From positions 1 through 6,423 of the forward strand of contig CAKQHU010000082.1 in the NCBI GenBank assembly GCA_934234275.1: a stretch of DNA of 6,423 nucleotides, written 5' to 3'. Within the stretch, counting starts at the first letter, position 1; each line of letters begins with the position of its first letter. A program made the position numbers and the translations under genes. The DNA comes from an uncultured Phascolarctobacterium sp. (lineage in GTDB: Bacteria; Bacillota; Negativicutes; Acidaminococcales; Acidaminococcaceae). A model generated the notes under the pieces. The model did no database searches, was not told the origin of the DNA, and saw only the letters and a list, made by a program, of their open reading frames with translations. This document shows positions 1 to 6,175 of this stretch, one piece after another.

Positions 1-86
1 ACAATAGGAGTAAAGCCGCTCTTTTGCAGCTCCTCCACTACATGGGAGCCAATATAACCTGCTCCGCCGGTAACAAGGATATTCAT
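1..86 (-). CDS. galE: UDP-glucose 4-epimerase, N-terminal fragment (runs off left edge)
   Basis: Only the first 28 codons are in the window; the gene continues past position 1. The peptide begins MNILVTGGAGYIGSHVVEEL, which has the GxxGxxG NAD-binding turn of a Rossmann fold (Gly7, Gly10, Gly13) followed by the YIGSH sequence typical of GalE. The family interconverts UDP-glucose and UDP-galactose in the cytoplasm using bound NAD. The start ATG lies 3 bases after the galU stop codon, and a ribosome binding site (AAAGGAG, 99-105) sits inside the 3' end of galU, so the two are very probably co-transcribed and translationally linked. Other short-chain sugar-nucleotide epimerases or dehydratases share this N-terminus. 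The GalE call rests on the GGAGYIGSH string and on the galU neighbour. Confidence 0.85.
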   Translation of the reverse strand, partial: MNILVTGGAGYIGSHVVEELQKSGFTPI

Positions 87-89
87 TAA

Positions 90-971
90 TTATTTGCTCT
101 CCTTTGCCACGATTCCCTGCAGATAAGTCAAGAACTTGTCACGCAGCTCAGGACGCTTCAGCGCCATTTCTACGGTTGCCTCCAGGAAGCCCTGCTTATC
201 GCCCACATCATAGCGACGGCCTACAAAGTCATAAGCATACATCGGCTGCTCCTTGGCCAATACCTTAAGCGCATCGGTAAGCTGGATTTCATTACCACGA
301 CCAGGCTGAGTTTGCTCCAGAATCGGGAAAATTTCCGGTGTAATTACATAACGGCCCAAAACCGCCAGACGAGAGGGTGCTTCTTCTACCGCAGGCTTTT
401 CTACCATATCGTTTACCTTGCAGGTGCGTGCTTCATCAGTAGGTTCACCGGCAACAATGCCATAAGCAGAAACCTTCTCCTGCGGCACCTCCTGCACACC
501 TAAAACACTGGCACCGGTTTTATCGTAAACATCAATCAGCTGCTTCAGTGCAGGCACCCGGCTGTCAACAACATCATCGCCCAACAGTACGGCAAATGGC
601 TCATCGCCAACAAAATGCTTAGCGCACAAAATAGCGTGACCAAGTCCGCGCGGTTCCTTTTGGCGGATATAGTGAATGCGAATATCGGAGATTTTGCGTA
701 CCAGCTCCAGCTCCTTGGTTTTGCCGCTGGCCTCCAAGTTCAGCTCCAGCTCAATGCTGCGGTCGAAATGGTCTTCAATGGCACGCTTGCTGCGGCCGGT
801 AATAATCAGGATATCCTCAATGCCGGAAGCAAGAGCTTCTTCGATAATATATTGGATGGTCGGTTTATCAACAATCGGCAGCATCTCCTTCGGAGTTGCT
901 TTAGTTGCAGGCAGAAAGCGTGTGCCCAGGCCTGCTGCCGGAATAACAGCTTTACGCACAGGTTTAAACAT
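90..971 (-). CDS. galU: UTP--glucose-1-phosphate uridylyltransferase (UDP-glucose pyrophosphorylase)
   Basis: This 293-residue protein makes UDP-glucose and pyrophosphate from UTP and glucose-1-phosphate in the cytoplasm. Its length is usual for bacterial GalU. Visible family marks in order are: the nucleotide-binding AAGLGTRFLP and ATPKEMLP segments (residues 12-32), QKEPRGLGHA (104-113), LLGDD with the metal-binding aspartate (129-133), VEKP (190-193), GNEIQLTDA (226-234) and YDVGDKQGF (254-262). The ATG is preceded by an AAGGAG ribosome binding site about 10 bases upstream. It lies 80 bases after the phosphoglucomutase gene on the same strand and 3 bases before galE, so it is probably the middle gene of a UDP-sugar operon. 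I see no convincing promoter in the 80-base gap. Its product feeds galE and, by family knowledge, glucosylation of surface polymers. No defects are seen. Confidence 0.97.
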   Translation of the reverse strand: MFKPVRKAVIPAAGLGTRFLPATKATPKEMLPIVDKPTIQYIIEEALASGIEDILIITGRSKRAIEDHFDRSIELELNLEASGKTKELELVRKISDIRIHYIRQKEPRGLGHAILCAKHFVGDEPFAVLLGDDVVDSRVPALKQLIDVYDKTGASVLGVQEVPQEKVSAYGIVAGEPTDEARTCKVNDMVEKPAVEEAPSRLAVLGRYVITPEIFPILEQTQPGRGNEIQLTDALKVLAKEQPMYAYDFVGRRYDVGDKQGFLEATVEMALKRPELRDKFLTYLQGIVAKESK

Positions 972-1051
972 TGTATCTTTTCTCCTTGTATATACTTAAT
1001 TTATAAATCGTAGTGACTCAGTCAGCGGTGCTTTACGGGAAGCATCTAAAA

Positions 1052-2422
1052 TCAGGCTTCTTCGCCGCCGATAACTTCCAGAAGCTCTGCAGTCTTAGCC
1101 GCCAGCAGCTCCTTGTCGCCCTTAGTTTCTACGTTCAAGCGCATTACAGGCTCCGTATTGGATACACGCACATTAAAGCGCCAGTTGTCATAGGCAACGC
1201 TCAGACCGTCCAGGTGATCCTGCTCGCCGTCAGCATATTTTTTACCGAGCTCCGCCAGTACTGCTGCGGAATCAGCCACCTTGCGGTTGATTTCGCCGCT
1301 GCAGGGATACATAGCAACGCGCTCGCCTACCAGCTCGCTGAGCTTTTTGCCGCTGCGGCACATCAGCTCAGTTACCAGCAGCCAGGGAATCATGCCGCTG
1401 TCGCAGCAGGAGAAATCGCGGAAATAATGATGCGCGCTCATTTCGCCGCCGTACAGCACGTCATTGTTGCGCATGCATTCCTTCATAAAGGCATGACCGC
1501 TCTTGCAGCGTACAGGCACACCGCCGTCACGCTGCAAAATAGCTTCGGTGTTCCAGGTAAGGCGCGGGTCAAACATAATCTTTGCACCCGGCTCCTTGTG
1601 CAGGAAAACCTCCGCCAGCAGGCCGACAATATAATAGCCCTCGATAAAATCTGCCTTCTCGTCAAAGAGGAAGCAGCGGTCGAAGTCGCCATCCCAGGCA
1701 ATACCCAAATCCGCACCGCTCTCGCGCATAACCTTCGCTGTAGCCTCACGGTTGGGCAGCAGCAGCGGGTTAGGCACACCATTGGGGAAGGTACCGTCAG
1801 GCGTTTCGTTCAGCGTGATAAATTCAAACGGCAGGTGCTTCGCCAGCTCCTTCAGAATCGGACCGGCACCGCCATTGCCGGGGTTAGCAACAATTTTCAT
1901 CGGCTTAAGCACACTTGTATCAACATAGGTCAGCAGATGCTCGATATAGGCAGGCATAATATCCATCTGCTCTACAGCACCCATAGTCTTGCCTGCTACC
2001 ACCTTATGCGCGAACTCCTTGGTTGTTGCAACCATCTCGCCGATTTCCTTCAAACCGGTATCACTGGAAACAGGACGTGCATCGCGGCGCACCAGCTTCA
2101 TTCCGTTGTATTCCTTGGGATTATGGCTGGCAGTAACCATAATACCGCCGTCTGCTTTCAGATGAGCGGTAGCAAAATAAATCATTTCCGTACCGCATTG
2201 ACCGATATCAATAACCCTGGTGCCGCCATGGCGCAATCCCTCTGTCAGTGCATCCACCAACGCTCTGCCGCTCAAGCGGATATCATGTCCGACAACAACA
2301 GTTTCCGCAGCGAACATTGCCGAAAAAATTCGTCCCATACGGTAAGCCATTTCCTCGTTAACTTCTGTGGGGTAAACGCCGCGTACATCGTAGGCCTTAA
2401 AAGCCTTGTTCGTAACTTGCAT
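1052..2422 (-). CDS. manB: Phosphoglucomutase/phosphomannomutase (alpha-D-phosphohexomutase, ManB/AlgC type)
   Basis: This 456-residue cytoplasmic enzyme moves a phosphate between C6 and C1 of glucose or mannose through a phosphoserine intermediate. All four family loops are present. The catalytic serine is Ser99 in TASHNP (97-102). The magnesium loop is DGDFDR (244-249). The sugar-specificity loop is GGEMSAHHYF (325-334), and its GEMS form is the one seen in enzymes acting on both glucose and mannose. The phosphate-binding loop is RVSNTEP (419-425). The start ATG has an AAAGGAG ribosome binding site 9 bases upstream. Because galU follows, its likely job here is supplying glucose-1-phosphate for UDP-glucose, although mannose-1-phosphate production for GDP-mannose is equally possible chemically. 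The symbol is used in the family sense; pgcA or algC would also fit. A long open frame on the opposite strand is a codon-bias shadow. Confidence 0.93.
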   Translation of the reverse strand: MQVTNKAFKAYDVRGVYPTEVNEEMAYRMGRIFSAMFAAETVVVGHDIRLSGRALVDALTEGLRHGGTRVIDIGQCGTEMIYFATAHLKADGGIMVTASHNPKEYNGMKLVRRDARPVSSDTGLKEIGEMVATTKEFAHKVVAGKTMGAVEQMDIMPAYIEHLLTYVDTSVLKPMKIVANPGNGGAGPILKELAKHLPFEFITLNETPDGTFPNGVPNPLLLPNREATAKVMRESGADLGIAWDGDFDRCFLFDEKADFIEGYYIVGLLAEVFLHKEPGAKIMFDPRLTWNTEAILQRDGGVPVRCKSGHAFMKECMRNNDVLYGGEMSAHHYFRDFSCCDSGMIPWLLVTELMCRSGKKLSELVGERVAMYPCSGEINRKVADSAAVLAELGKKYADGEQDHLDGLSVAYDNWRFNVRVSNTEPVMRLNVETKGDKELLAAKTAELLEVIGGEEA

Positions 2423-2443
2423 TTCTCTATTCTCCTTTTTTAT

Positions 2444-2472
2444 AATGTATTTATCAAAATTTCATGCTTCAA
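2444..2472 (-). promoter_or_regulatory. Possible sigma-70 type promoter for the phosphohexomutase-galU-galE unit
   Basis: On the minus strand a TTGAAG -35-like hexamer (2467-2472) and a TACATT -10-like hexamer (2444-2449) are separated by 17 bases, each matching four of six consensus positions. The region is AT-rich and lies just downstream of the terminator of the preceding unit, so a promoter is expected here. The predicted start would leave a leader of only about 18 bases with the ribosome binding site at its very 5' end. That is short, so another promoter slightly upstream is possible. Confidence 0.35.
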
Positions 2473-2501
2473 GAACCATTTTATATTATTCTTCATGGAC
2501 T

Positions 2502-2534
2502 AAAAAAATCCTGCCTGCATCGCAGACAGGATTT
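2502..2534 (-). terminator. Intrinsic terminator of the ptuA-ptuB-like unit
   Basis: Read on the minus strand, a 13-bp stem (2522-2534 pairing with 2506-2518, loop GAT) is followed by a T run at 2502-2508, part of which is in the stem. It begins 5 bases after the HNH gene's stop codon. One pair is G-U in the minus-strand RNA (2514/2526) and would be a C-A mismatch in the plus-strand RNA, so the hairpin is better suited to minus-strand transcripts. It separates the defence-like gene pair from the sugar-nucleotide genes. Confidence 0.88.
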
Positions 2535-2539
2535 AAATG

Positions 2540-3319
2540 CTACAGCTTAGCACCGCTCGAACGGATAACTTCTTCCGCTGCCTCGCCCAGATACCAACGG
2601 ATAACAGAAAAGAACGGCAGCGTCACACCATTATAATCAGGCACCAGACAGATAGTTGCCAGCATTTCCAACACTTCATCCAGCTCACGGCCCTTGCTAA
2701 GCTCATCACTGATCTGGTCCTCCAACGTATGAATTACCTCACGGCGCATGCGCATCAGCCGCGGCGCATTCAGATTCAGCTCGCGGATAGTGCTGCGCGC
2801 CTTACCCTGCAAATCTTTGGGGCAGGTATCTTCGTCTACATACATCCGCCCGCTATGCTCCGCATAACGGAACAGACGGATTTTGCCGGGAATCTTCAGC
2901 GGATTGAGGATATAGTTTGTAATTTCACGCCCACCCTTAGGCACATCGCAGCTACGGTCACGCTTCTGGCTGGAATAGCGCCACTCGGGGTCAGGCACAT
3001 AAGGCTGACTGCCGCCGTGGCACACGCCCAACAGATTGCGCCAATCCAAATGATAGTTGTGCCCATGCTCCTGCGTGGCATTTTTCGGATAAAAATGTTC
3101 TACGCGGAAGTCGTCAACCTCGCCTTCCTCCTCCGCCAGCTTAATGCCTACCTCACAATAGGCGCAAAGGCCGTGCTGGTCGCGCAAAATTGCTTCCCGC
3201 ACCTGTTTATAACCCCTGCGGCAACGACGGCGGAAATGCTCCCAGGTTTCCTCGGGATTATGCAGCCGGTACTGCTTCAGCAGCTCCGGTTCTTCCTTGC
3301 TTTTATAAACACGTTTCAT
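2540..3319 (-). CDS. PtuB-like HNH endonuclease (TIGR02646 type), Septu-like system
   Basis: This 259-residue soluble protein is a predicted metal-dependent DNA nuclease. The HNH core shows a first zinc knuckle CAYC (Cys52, Cys55), the catalytic-type segment VEHFYPK (Glu74, His75), a WRNLL segment (Trp93 to Leu97, with Asn95 as the central HNH residue) and a second cysteine pair at Cys100 and Cys124 (SCDVPKG). The 23 residues between Cys100 and Cys124 form a longer insert than the short spacing of simple HNH folds. The C-terminal half has the LNLNAPRLMRMRR segment (181-193) that I associate with TIGR02646 proteins. Its ATG overlaps the stop of the upstream ATPase gene as ATGA, with an AGGAGG ribosome binding site (3325-3330) 5 bases ahead, so the two are translationally coupled. 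By family knowledge PtuB partners an ATPase in Septu and in retron Ec78 type defence. That this pair protects against phage is inference; degradation of other targets cannot be excluded. Confidence 0.8.
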   Translation of the reverse strand: MKRVYKSKEEPELLKQYRLHNPEETWEHFRRRCRRGYKQVREAILRDQHGLCAYCEVGIKLAEEEGEVDDFRVEHFYPKNATQEHGHNYHLDWRNLLGVCHGGSQPYVPDPEWRYSSQKRDRSCDVPKGGREITNYILNPLKIPGKIRLFRYAEHSGRMYVDEDTCPKDLQGKARSTIRELNLNAPRLMRMRREVIHTLEDQISDELSKGRELDEVLEMLATICLVPDYNGVTLPFFSVIRWYLGEAAEEVIRSSGAKL

Positions 3320-4632
3320 GAGCGCCTCCTGCGGAACTGACGCATACGGATATCCATATCCGCACGCAGCAGAGCAGGCTCCTTGCCCTTAGACCATTTA
3401 TCCAGTTTTTTGCGCAGCTCCAACGCCTCCGGCGTATCCCAGGCATCCTCGCTCACCAGCTGCAGATAACGCTTTAAATCCTGCACAATCGGCAGAGATT
3501 GCGGACGTGGGCTCACATTCTGGATATCCTGCAGCAGCTGATAGCTGTTGGCACCTAAGGAAAAATCTACGTGGCGCACGCCTTCGAACTGCTTGCCCCA
3601 GGCCAATACGCGGATGCTCTCAGCCGGCACGCTGCTAAGCACCTGCGCACTATGCGTAGTCACAACAAACTGCACCATCGGGAAGGTTTTCTGCAAATCA
3701 AGCAGCACCGTCTGCTGCCACAGCGGATGCAGATGCATTTCCACCTCATCAATCAATACAAGGCCCGGTGTCCTGGTTACTGCTTCTTCACGCAGCTGCG
3801 GATTCAGACGCGCCATGCGATATGCCAGGTCAGCCACCATACTGATAATACTGCGGAAGCCGTCGCTCAATTCATCTACTACCATCTCGCCCATATCGGG
3901 ATGGCTGACAACAAAGCATTTCAGGCGGTAATTATAATACAAATCACGCAGGCCTGTACTTTCCAGGCACACGTCGACAGCGTTCTGAATCGCATTCTTC
4001 AGCATAACATTGCGCTTCACCTCGACGCTGTACTGCTGCTCTGACTGCGCACACTTGGTAACGTACTCAAACCATTTGCCGAAGGTGCTGTAGGACGATG
4101 ACGGCTCCAGGCATTCCTCGTAGCCTACCCTGCGTTCCGTCAGCGATTTATGAAAATTCGTCATCAGCTTGCTGTCTACCCAAATGCGCTGGGTACCGTA
4201 ATAAGCCAGCACCGGCAGCAGCTTGTTGCCGTTCTCCTGTGCGTCATGCGCCAGTGCGCAGCCACGCTCGCACAGCTCATCCGCATCATCCTCGGGCACA
4301 TTACCCTCCAGCAGACGGCGGGTACAGGTGAGCTTTTTACCGTACACCTCACCCTCCAGCTTAATTTCTACCGGATAATGACACTCCATACCTTCAATAT
4401 GACGCATATCCTTTTTATAAACAGGCACACGCCGCACATCCTTCGGCGTAAGCTGCCTGCCACTGGCATCAAAGCTACGCAGATAAGGCTCCAGGCCAAT
4501 TGCCAGCGCATCAAAAATTGCCGTTTTGCCCTTGCCGTTTTCACCTACAATAACCGTCAGCTTAGGTTCAAAATCAATATCAAGCTCATCGTAACAACGG
4601 AAATTCTTCAGTCTTAATCTTTCTATCTGCAT
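3316..4632 (-). CDS. PtuA-like AAA/ABC-type ATPase, Septu-like system
   Basis: This 438-residue protein has an SMC/RecF-like ABC ATPase fold. It opens with a RLRLKNFRCYDEL strand-turn typical of the class, then Walker A GENGKGKT (30-37), a signature-like LSDGFRS (255-261), Walker B LVLIDEVEMHLHP (291-303, Asp295 and Glu296) and the switch histidine in VVTTHSAQVL (His327). No long coiled-coil arm separates the two halves, unlike Rad50 or RecN. The middle (about 110-250) is a compact helical insert, and the C-terminus is basic (RQFRRRRS). The start ATG has a GGAGGT ribosome binding site about 7 bases upstream. Its stop overlaps the ATG of the HNH gene by 4 bases. ATPases of this kind (COG3950-like) coupled to a TIGR02646 HNH protein form the Septu defence pair, where the ATPase is thought to control the nuclease. 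A general 'AAA family ATPase' of OLD type is ruled out by the lack of a TOPRIM domain. Confidence 0.8.
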   Translation of the reverse strand: MQIERLRLKNFRCYDELDIDFEPKLTVIVGENGKGKTAIFDALAIGLEPYLRSFDASGRQLTPKDVRRVPVYKKDMRHIEGMECHYPVEIKLEGEVYGKKLTCTRRLLEGNVPEDDADELCERGCALAHDAQENGNKLLPVLAYYGTQRIWVDSKLMTNFHKSLTERRVGYEECLEPSSSYSTFGKWFEYVTKCAQSEQQYSVEVKRNVMLKNAIQNAVDVCLESTGLRDLYYNYRLKCFVVSHPDMGEMVVDELSDGFRSIISMVADLAYRMARLNPQLREEAVTRTPGLVLIDEVEMHLHPLWQQTVLLDLQKTFPMVQFVVTTHSAQVLSSVPAESIRVLAWGKQFEGVRHVDFSLGANSYQLLQDIQNVSPRPQSLPIVQDLKRYLQLVSEDAWDTPEALELRKKLDKWSKGKEPALLRADMDIRMRQFRRRRS

Positions 4633-4664
4633 AACCCGACCTCCGTTTCTGTATCTCTGCTTAC

Positions 4665-4673
4665 ATTATAGCA
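4665..4673 (-). promoter_or_regulatory. Extended -10 promoter for the PtuA-like/PtuB-like unit
   Basis: The minus strand carries TGCTATAAT, a perfect TATAAT (4665-4670) with the TGn extension (4671-4673). The -35 position at 17-base spacing is only TTAGTA (4688-4693), which fits an extended -10 promoter that depends little on a -35 box. Predicted transcription would start near 4658, giving a leader of about 25 bases that includes the ribosome binding site of the ATPase gene. Confidence 0.7.
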
Positions 4674-4710
4674 TTATTTGCATCCCATACTAAGATTTTT
4701 TACAGTTTTA

Positions 4711-4740
4711 TTATGATTTTTTTGTGGCAGGGTGTATAAT
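4711..4740 (+). promoter_or_regulatory. Promoter for the DUF401-type membrane protein gene
   Basis: A perfect TATAAT lies at 4735-4740, preceded directly by TG. A weak TTATGA (4711-4716) sits 18 bases upstream as a possible -35 box. Transcription would start near 4747, leaving a leader of about 60 bases. This placement argues against any translation start upstream of 4747. The promoter is back to back with that of the ATPase gene, the two -10 boxes being about 65 bases apart. Two GATTTTTT/GATTTTTTT tracts (4694-4701 and 4715-4723) lie between them. Confidence 0.65.
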
Positions 4741-4791
4741 AAATAAACATCATCAGCAATTACTTGGTACTTGCCAACAATCAAGCAACCG

Positions 4792-4798
4792 AAAGGAA
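4792..4798 (+). promoter_or_regulatory. Ribosome binding site deciding the start at 4808
   Basis: The sequence AAAGGAA ends 9 bases before the ATG at 4808. The open frame extends back to a GTG at 4724, but that codon precedes the predicted promoter -10 box, has no ribosome binding site, and would add a 28-residue hydrophilic tail ahead of the first membrane segment. The ATG at 4808 is therefore preferred. Confidence 0.7.
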
Positions 4799-4807
4799 AA
4801 ACTGTTT

Positions 4808-6019
4808 ATGAATATATTTCTTCTGCTTACAATCGCCATGCTCATGATCATCCTCATGCTGCGGCGTCACATTCCCATAGGCCCCTGTATGCTCACCAGC
4901 GGTATTTTTATCTGGCTGATGAAAGCACCCGAGCTGCCGTATCTGGTGCAGGCGTTGCGCGAAACACTGACAATGCCGCGTACCTATGATATTCTTTTTG
5001 CCCTCTATTTTGTCATGTGCCTGGAAATCGAGCTGCGCACCAGCGGTGCTCTGGCCGGTATGGTGCAGGCGCTGCAGCGCATCTTTTCCAGCGCCAAAGT
5101 AACCCTGGCCGTGATGCCTGCCTTTCTAGGACTGCTGCCGTCACTTGGCGGCGCGCGCTTTTCGGCTCCTATTGTAGAGGAGGCCAGCAAAAATCTGCCT
5201 ATCGAACAGGAGCACAAGGCAGCCATCAACTTCTGGTTCCGTCACATCTTTGAATTTTCCAGTCCGATTATCCCCGGTATGATTATGGCCTGCAACATCG
5301 CCGGCGTCAGCTACAGTGAATTTATTCTGCATCTGGCCTGGCTCACCGTCCTGGCATTCTCCGCCGGCTGGTTTGTCCTCATCCGCCCCATTAAAGCAGA
5401 TAATAACCGTACCGAAACAATTGCCAATGACAGTCAAGGTACGCAGGATTTGTGGCTGGCGCTCTCGCCTGTCATCATTACATTTATTCTGGTAGTTTTC
5501 TGCGGATTGAACGCCTCCGCCGGCATGGGCCTGGTCACAGCCTGCCTGTTTCTGGTACTGCGCTTTACTAAGCGCGAGGTTGGCCTCAAGGATGTTGTTA
5601 TCGGTGCGCTGGACATCAAAATGTTTCTCAATGTGCTCTGCATACTCTACTTCATTCAGATCTTGACCGTCACCCACGTGCTGCAGGAAATCGTCACAGC
5701 CTTCCAAAGTTCTCCGCTGCCGGTGCCTGTTATCATTGCCTGCGTCAGCTTCATCATCGGCGTACTTACCGGTATGTCGCAAGGACACGTGGCCATCGTT
5801 ATGCCAATTGTCGCCGCTATGCAGACAGGCAGCCTGAACCTGGCCGGTGTTGCCATGGCCTTCGGTATTGCCGGACAGATGCTCACGCCGACGCATATGT
5901 GTCTTGTTATCACCGTCGATTATTTTAAAGCCAACTTTTTCAAAACGCTTAAGCCTGTTCTGCTTTGCGAAATCATTATTCTGACTCTCTTTACAGTTTA
6001 TACATATTTTACATGGTAA
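4808..6019 (+). CDS. DUF401-type polytopic membrane protein, putative transporter
   Basis: This 403-residue inner-membrane protein has about 11 to 13 hydrophobic segments (roughly 2-18, 22-38, 60-73, 98-115, 150-167, 173-193, 218-233, 236-252, 272-287, 306-322, 325-337, 345-362 and 382-400) and one hydrophilic loop at 194-215. It has no cleaved signal peptide. Conserved-looking polar or glycine motifs inside membrane regions are LPSLGGARFSAP (110-121), FEFSSPIIPG (148-157), GMSQGHVAIVMP (322-333) and GQMLTPTHMC (356-365). The two halves each carry a P/G-rich re-entrant-like motif, as in ion-transporter superfamily carriers. I recognise it as DUF401 (COG1906-like); the substrate is unknown. 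The start at ATG 4808 is chosen over an upstream GTG because of the ribosome binding site and promoter placement. It is a single-gene unit with its own promoter and terminator. The PutP-like gene downstream hints at organic-acid or amino-acid uptake, but that is weak inference. Confidence 0.72.
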   Translation: MNIFLLLTIAMLMIILMLRRHIPIGPCMLTSGIFIWLMKAPELPYLVQALRETLTMPRTYDILFALYFVMCLEIELRTSGALAGMVQALQRIFSSAKVTLAVMPAFLGLLPSLGGARFSAPIVEEASKNLPIEQEHKAAINFWFRHIFEFSSPIIPGMIMACNIAGVSYSEFILHLAWLTVLAFSAGWFVLIRPIKADNNRTETIANDSQGTQDLWLALSPVIITFILVVFCGLNASAGMGLVTACLFLVLRFTKREVGLKDVVIGALDIKMFLNVLCILYFIQILTVTHVLQEIVTAFQSSPLPVPVIIACVSFIIGVLTGMSQGHVAIVMPIVAAMQTGSLNLAGVAMAFGIAGQMLTPTHMCLVITVDYFKANFFKTLKPVLLCEIIILTLFTVYTYFTW

Positions 6020-6026
6020 ACTTTTG

Positions 6027-6101
6027 GTGCTTAATCAGCAGCAAGCAGTGTTCGGATTAGTCTCAAAACACTGTCCGTTGCAGATTAAGCACTTTATTTT
6101 T
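6027..6101 (+). terminator. Large two-tier intrinsic terminator after the DUF401-type gene
   Basis: A perfect 10-bp outer stem (GTGCTTAATC at 6027-6036 with GATTAAGCAC at 6083-6092) is followed by a T-rich tract (TTTATTTTTATT from 6093). Inside it are a 4-bp GCAA/TTGC helix (6041-6044 with 6078-6081) and a 7-bp CAGTGTT/AACACTG helix (6046-6052 with 6067-6073) closed by a 14-base loop. The T tract follows only on the plus strand, so it ends plus-strand transcription. It starts 7 bases after the stop codon and is longer than most simple terminators. Confidence 0.8.
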
Positions 6102-6110
6102 ATTATTTGC

Positions 6111-6140
6111 TTGCAGTAGCCTAAACTTTAAGTGTATAAT
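6111..6140 (+). promoter_or_regulatory. Promoter for the PutP-like symporter gene
   Basis: TATAAT at 6135-6140, preceded directly by TG, has a TTGCAG -35-like box at 6111-6116 with an 18-base spacer. It lies between the preceding terminator and the symporter start, giving a leader of about 30 bases. The -10 region GTGTATAAT is the same as the one before the DUF401-type gene. Confidence 0.65.
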
Positions 6141-6163
6141 AGTGTTATCTATTCTTAAATTTT

Positions 6164-6170
6164 GGAGGGG
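6164..6170 (+). promoter_or_regulatory. Ribosome binding site for a GTG start
   Basis: GGAGGGG lies 5 bases before the GTG at 6176 (7 bases if counted from the GGAGG core), the ideal distance. The next in-frame ATG is codon 6 and is too far from this site, which supports GTG as the start. An in-frame GTG at 6170 overlaps the site itself and is too close. Confidence 0.8.
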
Positions 6171-6175
6171 TGTTT

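Noticed and set aside
1014..1024. Palindrome TGACTCAGTCA and a weak TGCTT/AAGCA hairpin in the mutase-galU gap
   Set aside because: The stems are only 5 bp, with no T run after the hairpin and no promoter spacing that fits. Chance occurrence is likely, so neither terminator nor operator is claimed.
2441..2446. TATAAT on the plus strand upstream of the phosphohexomutase gene
   Set aside because: Transcription from it would run through the minus-strand terminator and antisense to the HNH gene. There is no plus-strand gene there and no good -35 box.
1013..2503. A 496-codon open frame on the plus strand, opposite the phosphohexomutase gene
   Set aside because: The minus-strand gene has every catalytic loop of its family. 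The antisense frame is rich in His, Gln, Ala and Leu without recognisable motifs, as expected from the complement of a gene that rarely uses codons giving antisense stops.
2537..3340. A 267-codon plus-strand open frame opposite the HNH gene
   Set aside because: The minus-strand frame has the full HNH motif set, translational coupling and a terminator. The plus-strand frame has no motif and no ribosome binding site.
2540..4632. Alternative labels for the ATPase-nuclease pair: Gabija, PARIS, OLD-family or full retron
   Set aside because: No TOPRIM domain is present in either protein, which excludes GajA, OLD and AriB. No helicase accompanies them, and no reverse transcriptase or retron RNA is found in the surrounding sequence.
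5141..5896. A 251-codon open frame on the minus strand inside the DUF401-type gene
   Set aside because: Its composition (many His, Asp, Asn, Gln) is that of an antisense shadow of a hydrophobic membrane protein; it has no ribosome binding site or promoter that I can see.
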